Shown: in pieces, positions 31,606-42,469 of the stretch
Layout: every line of letters begins with the position of its first letter
Numbering within the stretch: the first letter of the stretch is position 1
Assembly: GCA_029961685.1 (NCBI GenBank)
Contig: JARWKL010000003.1
Span: forward strand, 13,794,782 to 13,858,781
Direction: 5' to 3'
DNA: 64,000 bases
Origin: Aristolochia californica
Taxonomy: Eukaryota > Streptophyta > Magnoliopsida > Piperales > Aristolochiaceae
Made by a program: the position numbers and the translations under genes
The notes under the pieces: model-generated
What the model saw: only the letters and a program-made list of their open reading frames with translations
Told to the model about the DNA's origin: nothing
Databases searched by the model: none

Positions 31606-33594
31606 CTCCCCCTCAAGCTGGAGGAGAAAAGACATCATAAATACCCAACTTGCCACATATAAACGATAGGATTTTAGATGTAACAGGTTTAGTGAGAATA
31701 TCAGCTACTTGCTCTTGAGATGACACATGTTTGAGAGAGATTATTCTTGTTTGAAACTTCTCCCGTATAAAATTACAATCCACCTAATATATGTTTAGTT
31801 CTTTCATGAAAAATTGGATTTGAAGTAACATGAATGGATGTTTGATTATCACAATACAGACCCATGTACCCTTTTTTTATAAAAACCTAATTCGATAAGA
31901 AGGGTCGTAACCCATAAAAGTTCACTAACGGTATGGGCCATAGCTCTGTATTCTGCTTCAACGCTAGATCTTGCAACCACATTTTGCATCTTAATTTTCC
32001 ATGTAACCAAGTTTCCTCCAACTAGAGTACAATATCCTCATGTAGATTTTCTATCATCAAGTGATCCAGCCCAATCTACATCTGAGAAGCCTTCTATGTT
32101 GAAGTGCCCATGTTTTTTATACTTCAATCCTCTTCCTAGAGCTCCTTTTAGGTATCGTAATATTCTCTCTAACGCTTGACAGTGGGTAATTTGTGGTTTG
32201 TGCATGAATTGACTCACCATACTTACATCATATGATATGTCTAGCCTAGTTACCGTGAGATAAATCAATTTTCCCACGAGTCTTTGATATTTGCTAATAT
32301 CAATATCTTCATTATTTGTGGCACATAATTTTACATTTGTATCCATAGGTGTGTCGACTGGTCTACAACCCTTCATTCTTGTTTCTTCGAGGAGATCTAA
32401 GACATATTTACTTTGAGACAATATTATCCCATGTTTGGATTGAAGAACATCTATACCCAAAAAATATTTAAGCATACAAGATCTTTAGTCTTGAATTCCT
32501 GATATATCATCTTCTTCACCTCTTGTAGGTGAAGATAATATCATCCACATATACGACCAATAATATTTTCCCTTTGACATTATCTTTATAATATACAGAA
32601 TGATCAATTGAGCACCGATGAAAACCAAACCGTAGAAGTGTTTGACTAATTTATCAAACCAAGCCTGAGGGGACTGCTTAAGCCCATATAAAGATTTTTT
32701 TAACCGGCATACTGACTCCCCTTCAACCACATAACCAGGTGGTTGAACCATATAAATTTCCTCACTTATATCACCATTTAAAAAAGCATTTTTAACATCC
32801 AACTGATTGACAGGCCATGATGAGTTAGCAGCAATAGATAAGATAATGTGTACCGAATTCAATTTTGCAACAAGAGAGAAGGTCTCCTCATAATCTATCC
32901 CATAGCACTGCATATAGGCCTTAGCAATGAGTCAAACAACCAATCCATCCGGATTATGTTTTACCGAAAAAACCCATCTACAACCAACCGGTCTTGTACC
33001 TTTTGGGAGTGATGTTAATGACCATGTTCGATTTTTGTATAAGGAGTGTATTTCTTCATCCATAGCTGCCTTCCATCCTGGACGTCTCAGAGCGTCCTGA
33101 TACGACTGTGGAATGGAAGGAGAAGAAAGAGACGCAAGGAAATGAAAACACTCGGAAGACAAGCGATGGTGAGACATAAAATTTGAGATATGATATGAAG
33201 TAGTACAAGAACGGTGTTCCTTTCTTAAGGCAATTGCCGAGTACCAAATTCAGGCCCATACATAGGAGTAAAAGGACTTACCTCTGGTGGATTCGACAAC
33301 TCCACAGGTGAAGGTACGACCGGTGCATCAGGGATTGGGTTAACTTCAAGATTGAAAGGCACAAGTGAACAAGGAGTGGTAGACGAAGAAGTTCATCCTG
33401 GATGAGCATCAAGGGAGGAGTAGAAGTAGGTGTCTCAAAGAAAGTCACATCCCTAGAGATAAGTATCCTCCAAAGGGTAAGATAGTAACAGACATAACCT
33501 TTCTGGGTGCGAGAGTACCCCAAAAAAATGCACCTCATAGACCGAGGATAGAGTTTATTTTTATGTGGGGATGTAACATGAACAAAGCACGTAC
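31606..33594 (-). pseudogene. Copia pol, minus half (integrase C-terminus, RT, RNase H)
   Basis: From right to left: MRCIFLGYSRTQKGYVCYY (integrase tail), GWKAAMDEEIHSLYKNRTW and GCRWVFSVKHNPDG (RT start), YGIDYEETFSLVAKLNSV, NAFLNGDISEEIYM and YGLKQSPQAWF. Then come YFLGIDVLQSKHGIILSQ, IEGFSDVDWAGSLDDRKST and an RNase H end ([26 protein letters not shown]). Breaks occur at about 32480, 32600, 32920 and 33270. The YVDDM box region is damaged. Confidence 0.88.
33161..33594 (-). repeat. 434-bp inverted repeat, left arm
   Basis: It is the reverse complement of 36684-37117 with few differences and covers the integrase tail to RT linker (FGYS..KGYVCYYLT and ISRDVTFFE). The arms are about 3.1 kb apart. 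Confidence 0.88.
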
Positions 33595-33682
33595 TTCTCC
33601 TCTCCTTCTCTCTTCTTCTTCTTCTTCCTCGTTGATCTAAAGTTCCTTTAATGAGATCCTAAATTCTACATGGTATCAGAGC
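33595..33682 (+). repeat. 5' LTR end and PBS of the plus-strand Copia half
   Basis: Only the last roughly 76 bp of the LTR remain (CTTCTCC...AAATTCTACA). They match the LTR at 31218-31290 on the opposite strand. The PBS TGGTATCAGAGC lies at 33671-33682. A leader of about 870 bp without coding follows to 34552. Confidence 0.85.
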
Positions 33683-34552
33683 AAGGAGTTTAGGATCCCT
33701 CTTGATAAAGTTATTATGGAATCTGTTCAAGAAGTTGTAAAAGAAGGAGTCCAGTCATGAAGAGACAATTTCATTCTCTTCTTATTTACATTTTGTTTCC
33801 TTTCCTTATTTACATACTCCTCTTTACTGTGTTTCTACTTCTTGAACTTTGAATCACACCAAGTCAAGATAAATCTTTTTATGTTGTGAAGATTTATTTT
33901 TATGACTAAATTGATGTTATAATCTTGAACTTCTTGTAAATCAATTACAAGTGTGATCAAGATCATTTGTTGTTTGCGTCTTATTAAGATTGATGGGTGA
34001 GATTCAATTACCTTTATGTAACTTGGATTAATCTCATTTGAGGTAGAATTCCAGCACATGTTGCTGTAACTTCTCTAACTTAGCGTTGCTCATGGGTTTG
34101 TATTATGTTGTTGGACGCCCATTATATGTTTGGTGAAATTCCAGCAATCATTTACCCTTTGTAGTTTCTTTTGAACTTCAACAATTGAATTTTTTTTACA
34201 TTGAAGTATCCCATGAGCTGAAGATAAATTTCTTCCAAGTATCTTGATTTGCCTTTAAATCTTCTCTAAATATTTTTTTCTATCTCTCGGTTTGTGTTGG
34301 AGTTTGGATTAAGGCTTAATTGGTTGCATCTACCTTCTTCTCTCTTTTTTAAAGAATACAAGAGGAGTTGAGTGATGGCTGGATTTTATTCTCACTTGCT
34401 AAAGGCACAATTTTTTTGATAATTTGGTGTTTTCTCTCGTGAAAGAAATTGGTCCTTGTTCTCCTTTTTGGTGACTGATTTGGTCCACGAGTTCTTCAAA
34501 TTACATTGAGTAATTGTTATTTGAAGAAGGCCCCTTCCTTTGACCTCCACAT

Positions 34553-35563
34553 TTGACTTGCCTCGTCATGGAGAGTGGACACAACAGTAATAAGAGTGAT
34601 ATACTTCATATTACTATGATTTTACTAAGAGGTCTCTCCAATTACATGAGCTGGTCACAATCGGTTCGGAGGGTTCTTATTACTCGTGACCTCTTAAGCC
34701 ACGTTATTAAATTTCCTCCTCCGATTGATGAAGAAGATGAGACCTACCACAAGTGGGTTAAAAATGATAACATGGTGATAAGTTGGCTCATCAATAGCAT
34801 GGAAGATCATGTGGCCAACAATGTGGTCCACTTGGAAACCGCCAAGGACATATGGGATACTTGTGTGAAGCTTTACTCAAATACTGCCTCATCAAAAAAA
34901 GTATATGATGTCTTACAAAATATGTTGCATACGAAAGATAGAGATAATATTTACGAATTTTTGGCCCAGTTTCGAGGCTTGTTCTAAGAATGGAAAATAG
35001 CTCAGCCATACTACACTGATATTGTCGTTCAAGAACGACAACAAGAAGCTTTGGCAGTAGCCATTTTCTTATCGAATATTAAACCTTACCTTGAGGTTTC
35101 AAAAACTCAGCTTCTAAGTTCTTCCGCTCTTCCATCCTTCGATGACATTAGTGCTACATTACTTCGGATACCTGATCCATCCCCTTCTTCTCCTATTGAT
35201 GCCCCATCGGTGATGTTCTCTGGAAATCGGGGTACATCTTCATCAAAAAGAGAAAACGGCAGAAATATGAGAGGGGGTCGAACTATGAGAGGGGCTAAAA
35301 ATAGAGGTGGTCGAACGGGTCCGAATAATTCCCATACTGAGCCTCGACTTTGCACTTACTGTGATGGTTAGAACCACCTTGTGGCAACATGCTGGAAACT
35401 TCATGGCAAACCTGATTGGGCCACGGCTAACCCAGTCTCTGTTACTGTTGAGAAACATGAAGATAAGGCTGAATCATCCTCCAGAAATGTGACTCTTACT
35501 GTAGAAGCCTATGTTGCATTTCAGAAAATGAAGTCCTTCATGGAATCCTCTATTCTCTCATAA
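34553..35563 (+). pseudogene. Copia gag, plus half
   Basis: GLSNYMSWSQSVRRVLITRDL, WLINSMEDHVANNV and TAKDIWDTCVKLYS are the retrotran_gag domain of Copia. A stop after AQFRGLF is followed by AQPYYTDIVVQERQQ. The knuckle CTYCDG-stop-NHLVATCWKLHGKP (about 35355-35410) is interrupted by TAG. Two to three stops would need correction, so it is inactive. Confidence 0.85.
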
Positions 35564-35593
35564 TCTTCTACTGCTACAACTATTGCCTTAGGT

Positions 35594-37117
35594 ATGCTTT
35601 CTTCCTCTTCTTCCTCTTCTGCTTGGATCATTGACTCCGGGGCCTCCGAACATCTATCAGGTAACAAACACTTGTTGCAGTCCTTATCTCCTTGTTATCC
35701 TCAAAAATTCGTTACTATTGCTAATGGTACCCAAATCAAGGTCCTTGGCAAAGGTTCCTCCTCTCTTACCTCATCTATTCCCCTTCAAGATGTTTTGTTT
35801 GTCCCTCAATTTCCTTTAAATTTACTGTCGGTTAGTCAATTAACCAAATAATTAAATTGCTCTATCACCTTCTCACCATCTTCTTGTGTATTTCAGGATC
35901 TCACTACGAAGCAAGTGATTGGTGGCGGCCATGAAAAGGGGGGTTTGTACTACTTCACTCTTCCACCATTAGCTGCATTATCATCCACTACATCCAAGGC
36001 ACAATTTTGGCACAACCGACTTGGTCATCCGTCTACCCTTCACTTCGTTCTTTGCTTCCGTCCTTAAAAAAACTTTCTAATTTCAGTTGTGAGGTTTGTC
36101 AATTAAGTAAACATATTAGGAGTACACATTCTCCTCGTCTTACAACTACAAGTACTGCTCCTTTTGAGCTAATACATTCTAATGTATGGGGACCTGTATG
36201 TGTCTCAAATATTTCCCAAGTTAAATATTTTGTCATTTTTGTTGATGATTTTACCTGAGTGACTTGATTATATTTATTTAAAGAGTGTTAAAAAATTCTT
36301 CCTTTGTTTAAAAAATTTCATGCTATGGTCTTGACACAATTTGGGAAGAAAATTCAAATCCTTAGATCTAATAATGCTAAGGAATTCATGTCTAATGAAT
36401 TCAAATCATTTTGTGAGAGTAATGGGCTTATTCATCAAACATTATGCGCCTATACTCCTAAAAAAAATGGTGTTGCTGAAAGGAAGAATCATCATCTTCT
36501 TGAAGTTGCTCGGGGCCTCCTCTACTCCATGAAGGTACCTTATTTCTATTGGCCTCATGCTATACCTACAACATGCTTTCTTATTAATAGGTTATCTTCA
36601 TCAATTCTTCATCATAAAACTCCTTACTCTGTGTTATTTAATTTTGAAGATCCTTTTTCTCTTCCTTTGGAAGTGTTTGGATGTACGTGTTTTGTTCATG
36701 TTACATCCCCACATAAAAATAAACTCTATCCTCGATCTATGAGGTGCATTTTTTCGGGGTACTCTCCCACCCAGAAAGGTTATGTCTGTTACTATCTTAC
36801 CTTTCGGAGGATACTTATCTCTAGGGATGTGACTTTCTTTGAGGACACATACTTCTACTCCTCCCCTGATGCTCCTCTAGGATGGACTTCTCCGTCTACC
36901 ACTCCTTGTCTACTTGTGCCTTTCAATCTTGAAGTTAACCCAACCCTTGATGCACCGGTCGTACCTTCACCTGTGGAGTTGTCAGATCCACCAGAGGTAA
37001 GTCCTTCTGCTCCTATGTATGGGCCTGAATTTGGTACTCAGAAATTGCCTTAAGAAAGGAACACCGTTCTTGTACTACTTCATATCATATCTCAAATTTT
37101 ATGTCTCACCATCGCTT
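35594..37117 (+). pseudogene. Copia protease and integrase, plus half
   Basis: The protease site WIIDSGASEHLSG is intact. GAG-pre-integrase (FWHNRLGHPS) and the start of integrase (ELIHSNVWGP, where HSDVWGP is expected) follow. A long open stretch at 36304-37053 holds LRSNNAKEF (usual SDNG changed), KNGVAERKNHHLLE with the catalytic Glu, and MRCIFSGYSPTQKGYV. The sequence stops being Copia at 37117, before RT. Confidence 0.88.
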
Positions 37118-37143
37118 GAAAGGAACATCGCTTGAGTATTGAA

Positions 37144-37356
37144 GTTAATTTAGAGTAAGCTTAGAGTAAACAGGTCGGATTCTCCCTTTGAGATCCAGGT
37201 CGAGCTTCCTTCAAAGCTCAATCATCCCATTCCTATTCATCGTCATCGTCTTCCTTACGATGAATAAGAATGGGATGATTGAGCTTTGAAGGAAGCTCGA
37301 CCTGGATCTCAAAGGGAGAATCCGACCTGTTTACTCTAAGCTTACTCTAAATTAAC
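37144..37356. repeat. Near-perfect hairpin: 100-bp arms, 13-nt loop
   Basis: The left arm 37144-37243 (GTTAATTTAGAGTAAGC...TTCATCGT) and the right arm 37257-37356 are reverse complements over 100 bp with one mismatch (CCTATTC versus CTTATTC). The 13-nt loop is CATCGTCTTCCTT. The arms resemble the R/U5 part of the Gypsy LTR at 44134-44421 (AGGTC.GATTCTCCCT, GGTCCAGGTCGAGC). A transcript through it would form a long double-stranded stem. Confidence 0.95.
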
Positions 37357-37598
37357 TCAATGCTTGTGTTTCTCATTACTCTTACCCCTTAAATAGGGTT
37401 CACTCGGTTAGGGTTTACAATAAAATATTCTAAAAATACCTCTATAAATAAAATATTAAAAAAATACCCCTATAAATAAAATATTCCTAAAATACCCTTG
37501 TAACCTAAAACTGAAATAAAATAAAGTAAATCAAAGAAAACAACTAAAATAATAATGTTATTGCATGCATAACATTTAATGTTATTGTGTACATAACA
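37257..37598 (-). repeat. Gypsy-type LTR, minus, ending in the hairpin
   Basis: Read on minus from 37598 it starts TGTTATGTACACAATAAC. It continues through repeated AATATTTTATTTATA segments, CCCTATTTAAGGGG and CATTGAGTTAATTT, and then the segment shared with the chromovirus LTR end. Instead of the expected end (ATAACA) it turns back on itself at 37256. No TSD was found. Confidence 0.6.
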
Positions 37599-37599
37599 G

Positions 37600-38290
37600 T
37601 GACCCTCTTTCGTTCTTGGAAAAACCCTCCCTACTCTCTATTATTACCTGATGATGATCCTTTTTCACTTCCCTTGAGAGTCTTCGGCGATTAATGTTTT
37701 GTCCATATTTCCTCCCCAAGACAAAGTAAACTTGATCCAAAATCTATCAAGTGTATCTTCTTAGGATACTCTCATGCACAAAAGGGTTATGTTTGATTTA
37801 ATCCCACTCTTCAGTGTTTACTTGTGTCTAGGGATCTCACATTCCTTGAAGACTCTCCATATTTTTTTGATAATTATCCTCCAGGTTTATCTTTTGTACC
37901 AGGTTCTCCTCGACTGGTTGTGCCCTGTGCTACAGAAACTACTCAGCCCCTAGAAACACTGGCTGACACCACACTTGCTGAGTTTTCAGATCCTACCAAG
38001 GTAAGTCCATCTTCTCCAATTATTTTTGGCCCACATTATGATACTCGTCCTATTGCAATTAGGAAAGAGCCTAGATCATGCACCATGCTCTCTACTTCTC
38101 ATCCCATAACAAACTTTGTGTCTCATCATCGTTTATCCCCTGTTTGTTGTCAATTTTTGTCTGCTATTTCCTCCATACCTGTTCCACAGTCCTATCAGGA
38201 AGCTCTCAAACATCCAGGGTGGAAGGCGGCTATGGATGAAGAAATGCATGCCCTTTATGAAAATTAGACATGGACTCTAGTCCCACTTCC
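37600..38290 (+). pseudogene. Copia fragment (integrase tail to RT start), second family
   Basis: KCIFLGYSHAQKGYV, VSRDLTFLEDSPYFF, NFVSHHRLSPVCCQFLSAIS and QEALKHPGWKAAMDEEMHALYEN correspond to the same segment as 36740-37117 and 33160-33540, but at clearly lower identity. It is a related but separate family. A stop replaces the residue after YEN. It ends after LVPLPSDKKLFG. Confidence 0.8.
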
Positions 38291-38339
38291 ATCAGATAAG
38301 AAACTTTTTGGTTAAAAATAGGTGTTTATTCTCTTCTGT

Positions 38340-38437
38340 AGTGTGAAGCTCTCTCTCTCCGAACCTCTTTTATTTTTTCTTCTTCTCTCTCAATCCGAGA
38401 GTCTTTCTTGTTTTTTTCCTTTTCTTTCTCTCTCCCC
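38340..38437 (+). repeat. Copia LTR end fragment
   Basis: A CT-rich segment ending GGGGTCCTAAATTCAACA at about 38437. It resembles the LTR end GAGATCCTAAATTCTACA at 33670. No PBS follows (TAGATATACC). Confidence 0.5.
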
Positions 38438-38589
38438 TTACTCGAGGTATTATTCATGGGGTCCTAAATTCAACATAGATATACCAATAAATGCTCATTA
38501 ACTCTTCAAAGGGAGGTTTGGTGGGGTACTTATAAGTTCCCCAAGCCAAACTAGCTATTTCTTTACTCGATTTCAAAAAATAGACTTTA

Positions 38590-39034
38590 CATTGATGGAT
38601 TATTGTAAAGTGACTAATCGATCGATCAATTGTAATGGCTATTTCTATCTGAATGTGTCGTATTGATTGATGATATGATCGATCAATATCTTCCCATTGG
38701 GTTTGACATTTTAACTTGATAGATGATTTGATAGATGAATGTCATGATATGATCGATCAGTCAGAATTTCGTCTAGTAGTACATTGCTAGTGTGACCGAT
38801 CAATGAACTTCCTATGATCCATCATGCTTCATGTCCTTGATTGGCAAAGTTTTTAATGGTAGATTAGTCTTATAGGTTGATCAATCAATCAACATCAAAT
38901 TCCCTTGCCTAAACAATATTGATCTATCAGTTCAAATGGGATGATCGATCAATGGACTTTGGTTGATCGATCATACTTTACAATTTTGACCTGAGCACTT
39001 TTACATGATCAACCATTGCAAGATGCTAATCGAT
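38590..39034. repeat. Interspersed GATCGATCA-type short repeats
   Basis: GATCGATCA, or one-base variants, occurs about ten to twelve times at irregular spacing (for example near 38620, 38680, 38750, 38800, 38945, 38965 and 39030). It is often followed by ATGG or ATTT. The segment lies directly left of the solo LTR. Confidence 0.6.
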
Positions 39035-39039
39035 CATTT

Positions 39040-39519
39040 TTTTAGGAATTAGATGCCCTAATTCCAAACTAACGAGAGCAATAATAATAATCATGGAAGA
39101 AAGCAAAAGAAAGCACGAAATCAAACACAATATTTATATAGGTTCGCCTCAAGGTGAGACTACGTCTTGTCTTTCGCCGCTGCAGTAATTCACTATAAAG
39201 ATGAAATAGTTTACAAGAAAAATCGCACACACTTACATGTGTTTTCTCTAACCTCTCTTGGGCTCCAACTCTAGCTCCTTCTCGGAGATGATTAAACCCT
39301 AATAGTGGGGCCCCTCAATTATAAAGGAAAAATTAGAGCAACAACAATACAAGAGTAAAATTCCCAAACTGCCCTTAAAGAAAAAGTTGTTAATATATCA
39401 TGGACCAGGTGGCGGCTCCGTCCCTACATCCCCGAGAGAGGGGTATGGAAACCTTACCACAAAGGTCGATCCGCGTACCGACTCAGTTTAGGGCATTGAT
39501 TAGGCTCCACAACTTAACA
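39040..39519 (-). repeat. Solo LTR of the Copia family at 4224-9233, TSD CATTT
   Basis: Read on minus it runs TGTTAAGTTGTGGAGCCTAATC ... AATTAGGGCATCTAATTCCTAAAA, 480 bp. It matches the full-length 3' LTR at 8758-9233, including the part deleted from the 5' LTR. CATTT flanks it on both sides (39035-39039 and 39520-39524). The last base pairs are changed (TTTT for TGTT on +). It arose by LTR-LTR recombination after insertion. Confidence 0.9.
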
Positions 39520-39524
39520 CATTT

Positions 39525-40916
39525 CAATGCTAGTTCGTCTAATATACTTTTAAAGCATCAGAATGAATGATTCTAAGTGCTTCTAACATGTTTAAAATGT
39601 GTTTATGACGGTTTTAAAACATATTTGAATGATGTTATGTCCTAAATCTTAAAGTTTGTATTGTATATGATATCGGAAGGAGTTGGACAACTCTCTTTTA
39701 CGTAGACTGAGTTTTGACATTTCTCAATAAGTCCTAAAACTCTTGTCTTCAATTTGTCCTCATCTTTCAAGGGTGTTTGTTCAATATTTCTTGACTTTCC
39801 ATGATGTTTGAGGTCTTTGAGAAACTTGATTCTTTTTTATGCTTGAGACCTTGAAATGAATTTATCTTGAAGGACAAGTATCTAAAATACTAGATTTACA
39901 ATTGTCAGCTCTATTAAGTTTTTTTATAATCAAAATCAAGAATGGAGTCAACACTCTATCAACACAAAGCTTCATAAGAAGTCAAATTTGAAGATTTTTA
40001 TCCTTGAGAGAAGTATTTCAATGTTTGTATCTTAAAATCTAGATCGAATGCTTAAGTTTCTTATTGCTTTATGTGTACCTAGTAATCTTCAAATCGTATT
40101 TGATTCAGCTCTTTCACCTAGTGTGTTCATGTGATTAACTTCTACTTAATACTAGTTTTGTAGCCCTTGTGTGTGGAGTTTATTCGGAACTCATTAAATC
40201 ATTGAATTGCTGAATATATTAGTATATTCATCTTAGGATGGGTATATTTCCATTGATTAAAATTTGTAATATCTGCCTACTAAGAGGCATTATTGAGCTT
40301 TATTTGTAAAAAAAAAAAAAAAGGTAACCCTGACAAACTGTAAACCAACCAAGACTTGAATAAGCTGATTATTAGATGTTGAAAATCCTTTTGTGGGCCT
40401 AAGTGCCAAACACAAAATTCGAATAAGGGTAAAGAGGTAACTGATTAAGCACATGGAAGACAAGTTGGGTTAAGGGATGATTGATGATGCAAATGGAAGT
40501 TAAAGGTAAAGTGGAGACCCAATATGTAAAGGGAAGATGAGCCAATTAGCTCATCTTCCCTTCACTTCTTGTTTAAGCCATGCACTTGAAGCACTTGCAG
40601 AGGATGGGACTAGTACCAGCAGCACTTGGAGACACTGGGACTGAAGTAGTCCATGGCTCTATTCTTTCTTGTATAGAAAAGTGGCCCTCAAAATGTTTGT
40701 CCCCCCTTTTGTTTGTGGAGACTTTACCCTTACCATAACTTCCATTTGCATCATTAGTCGCCCCTTTACCAAAATAGATGTATTTAGTGTTCCCTAGTTT
40801 AACCGTTTCTACTCTTTTCCATTTGTCACCCATAAGGTCCAATAAAAGTTTTGCCTCAAATGACTCCACCCTTGAAGCTGCTTTTGGACATTGGTGTCTT
40901 TCATTGTCCTATTTAT
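39525..40916. other. Intergenic, with one unidentified minus-strand ORF
   Basis: AT-rich sequence with a 14-A run at about 40309-40322. On minus, an open frame without a required start runs from about 40903 to 40573. It reads NERHQCPKAASRVESFEAK, LLDLMGDKWKRVETV and KLGNTKYIYFGKG, and ends KCFKCMA. It looks coding in composition but I do not recognise a family. It could be an exon or a TE remnant. Confidence 0.4.
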
Positions 40917-40943
40917 GGGGGGGGGGGGGGGGGGGGGGGGGGG
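40917..40943. repeat. 27-nt poly-G tract
   Basis: An uninterrupted G run on +, followed by TTGGTCAACTTGAC. It is comparable with the C run at 45457-45473. Confidence 0.9.
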
Positions 40944-41084
40944 TTGGTCAACTTGACTCAGGAGATGAACTTCAGCCACATTACTCAGTTCATCTCATGA
41001 GGTCGTTAGTGGAGAGCCAAACTTCAAGTCATGTACATGACTAACATGTCTTCGAAAATCATGTCCAAAGCGTAAACGATGGAA

Positions 41085-41639
41085 TGTGCTTTCCACCCAA
41101 ATTTGCCATTCATGCACATGAAACGATCGCGCCCCTCGCTCTGCCGCACGCCCTCTCATGCAGTCTGCTCATTTTGTTCCCGCACCCCCTCTCTCATCTC
41201 CCTAAACCCCGAGCTCTCTGCTCCGTCTCTTGTCTCCACCGTCCCTCTCCGATCTCCCTCTCTCTAGTCTCCCTCTCTACGACCTCCATCTCTCGCTGCG
41301 AACGTCCTTTTGGTGTCCTTCTCTCCACCTCGAACTCGCTCTCCCTCTAAACCTCCCGCTCGCTTCTCCTTCTCTCTTATCCCTCTCGGCCTCCCTCTCT
41401 TCTCTCTCTCTCTTCTCCCACTCTTCTCCCTTCCGGCATCTCACTCCCTTCTCCCTCTCGCTATTCTCTCTTCCCCCAAAATACCTTCTGATTTCGTTCG
41501 ATTTTCCCTATTTCGGTTTCGATTTTCTTCGATTTTGACATTTGGGCTTTGATTTCTTAATTTCTACTTCGATTCGGCATCGATTTCCCCATTCGGCTTC
41601 GATTTCAGTTGTCGGCTTCGGTTTTCCCAAAATTTCATA
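41085..41639. other. CT-rich low-complexity region
   Basis: CTCTCTC/CCTCTC-rich sequence with open frames that are only Ser/Leu/Pro-rich. It reads like the 5' leader of a transposon or gene. Repeated TTCGATTT (41490-41630) follows. No protein family is visible. Confidence 0.4.
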
Positions 41640-41739
41640 AGGTATGACTAATCCCTAAATTTTTTTTATTAAATGAGTGTTGTATTTGATTTAATTTTAA
41701 TTTCAATGCCTAATTTGGGGTTATTTGTGCATAATTGTG

Positions 41740-42050
41740 GGATTTAGTGTTACGGTTTAGGGTCTAAATTTTTTATTAGGGTTAGGGTTTAGTGTTTTTA
41801 GGGTTTTGTGCTCTGTATTTAGGGGTTAAGGATTTATGGTATTGTTAGGGTTTAGGTTCTGGAATTAGGGTTTAGTTTTTTTTTTCAAAATGTTTTAAGT
41901 AAAGGTTTATTGGGTGATAGGGTTTGGTGGTTTTAGGGTTGTTAAGATCTAGGGTTTTTTTTTTAAAGTTCTGGAATTAGGATTTAGGGTATAGGGTTTA
42001 GGAGGTTTAGGGGTATGGGGTCTAGGGTTTAGGGTTTAGGGTTTATTAGA
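41740..42050. repeat. Telomere-like (TTTAGGG) interstitial repeats
   Basis: Many copies of the plant telomere unit TTTAGGG and variants (GTTAGGG, CTAGGG, TTTAGTG). A clean stretch of three units lies at about 42023-42045. The G-rich strand is on +. The block lies just upstream of a MYB/SANT-like remnant. Confidence 0.8.
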
Positions 42051-42240
42051 GTTTTTTTAAGGTTCTCAATTATTTTTTAGAGTTTACGGTGTTTAGTCTA
42101 GTTCAAACAAGGTTGAGTCGCCTACACGGGTGTCCATTAGCCAACGAAACCCAACCCCCATCACTAACAAGGTACAGTTCGTAGTGACTGTTAAGTCATA
42201 TGGGGCTCTACTAGGGGTGTTCGGTGAATTTGGACTTGAT

Positions 42241-42253
42241 GTGTGTGTGTGTG
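42241..42253. repeat. (TG)n microsatellite
   Basis: GTGTGTGTGTGTG, about six units, between the telomere-like block and the MYB/SANT-like remnant. Confidence 0.85.
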
Positions 42254-42469
42254 TATTTGCATTGTTTAGTGCATCTGCAATGGAAATAGTTGATTAATTT
42301 TGGAATGTTTTAGAATGTCGTTTAAAAATTTTGAAGTGCTATGAAATGTTTTTGTCATGTGGTGAGAAGATTCAGGTGTTATAAATATCCACCATATGGT
42401 ATCTTCTTATTTGAGGTTTTTGTTTCTGTGACGGATAATGGTTGTTTGATTAAGTTTTTTCCATGAGGA

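Larger units (their letters stand above)
31218..37117. mobile_element. Inverted (head-to-head) Copia composite
   Basis: The left half is on minus: LTR (31605-31218), purine tract, RNase H, RT and the integrase C-terminus ending at 33594. The right half is on plus: LTR end (33595-33670), PBS, gag, protease and integrase ending at 37117. Both belong to one family, since the LTR ends agree almost exactly. The integrase/RT linker is present in both halves as a 434-bp inverted repeat (33161-33594 and 36684-37117). The junction is abrupt, at 33594/33595. Two elements or one rearranged element could give this. Confidence 0.85.

Noticed and set aside
38590..39034. CRISPR-like array
   Set aside because: The GATCGATCA repeats are too short and irregular and the host is a plant; not a CRISPR.
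41084..41552. Ser/Leu/Pro-rich ORFs
   Set aside because: Low-complexity CT-rich DNA is open in several frames at once; no domain is visible.
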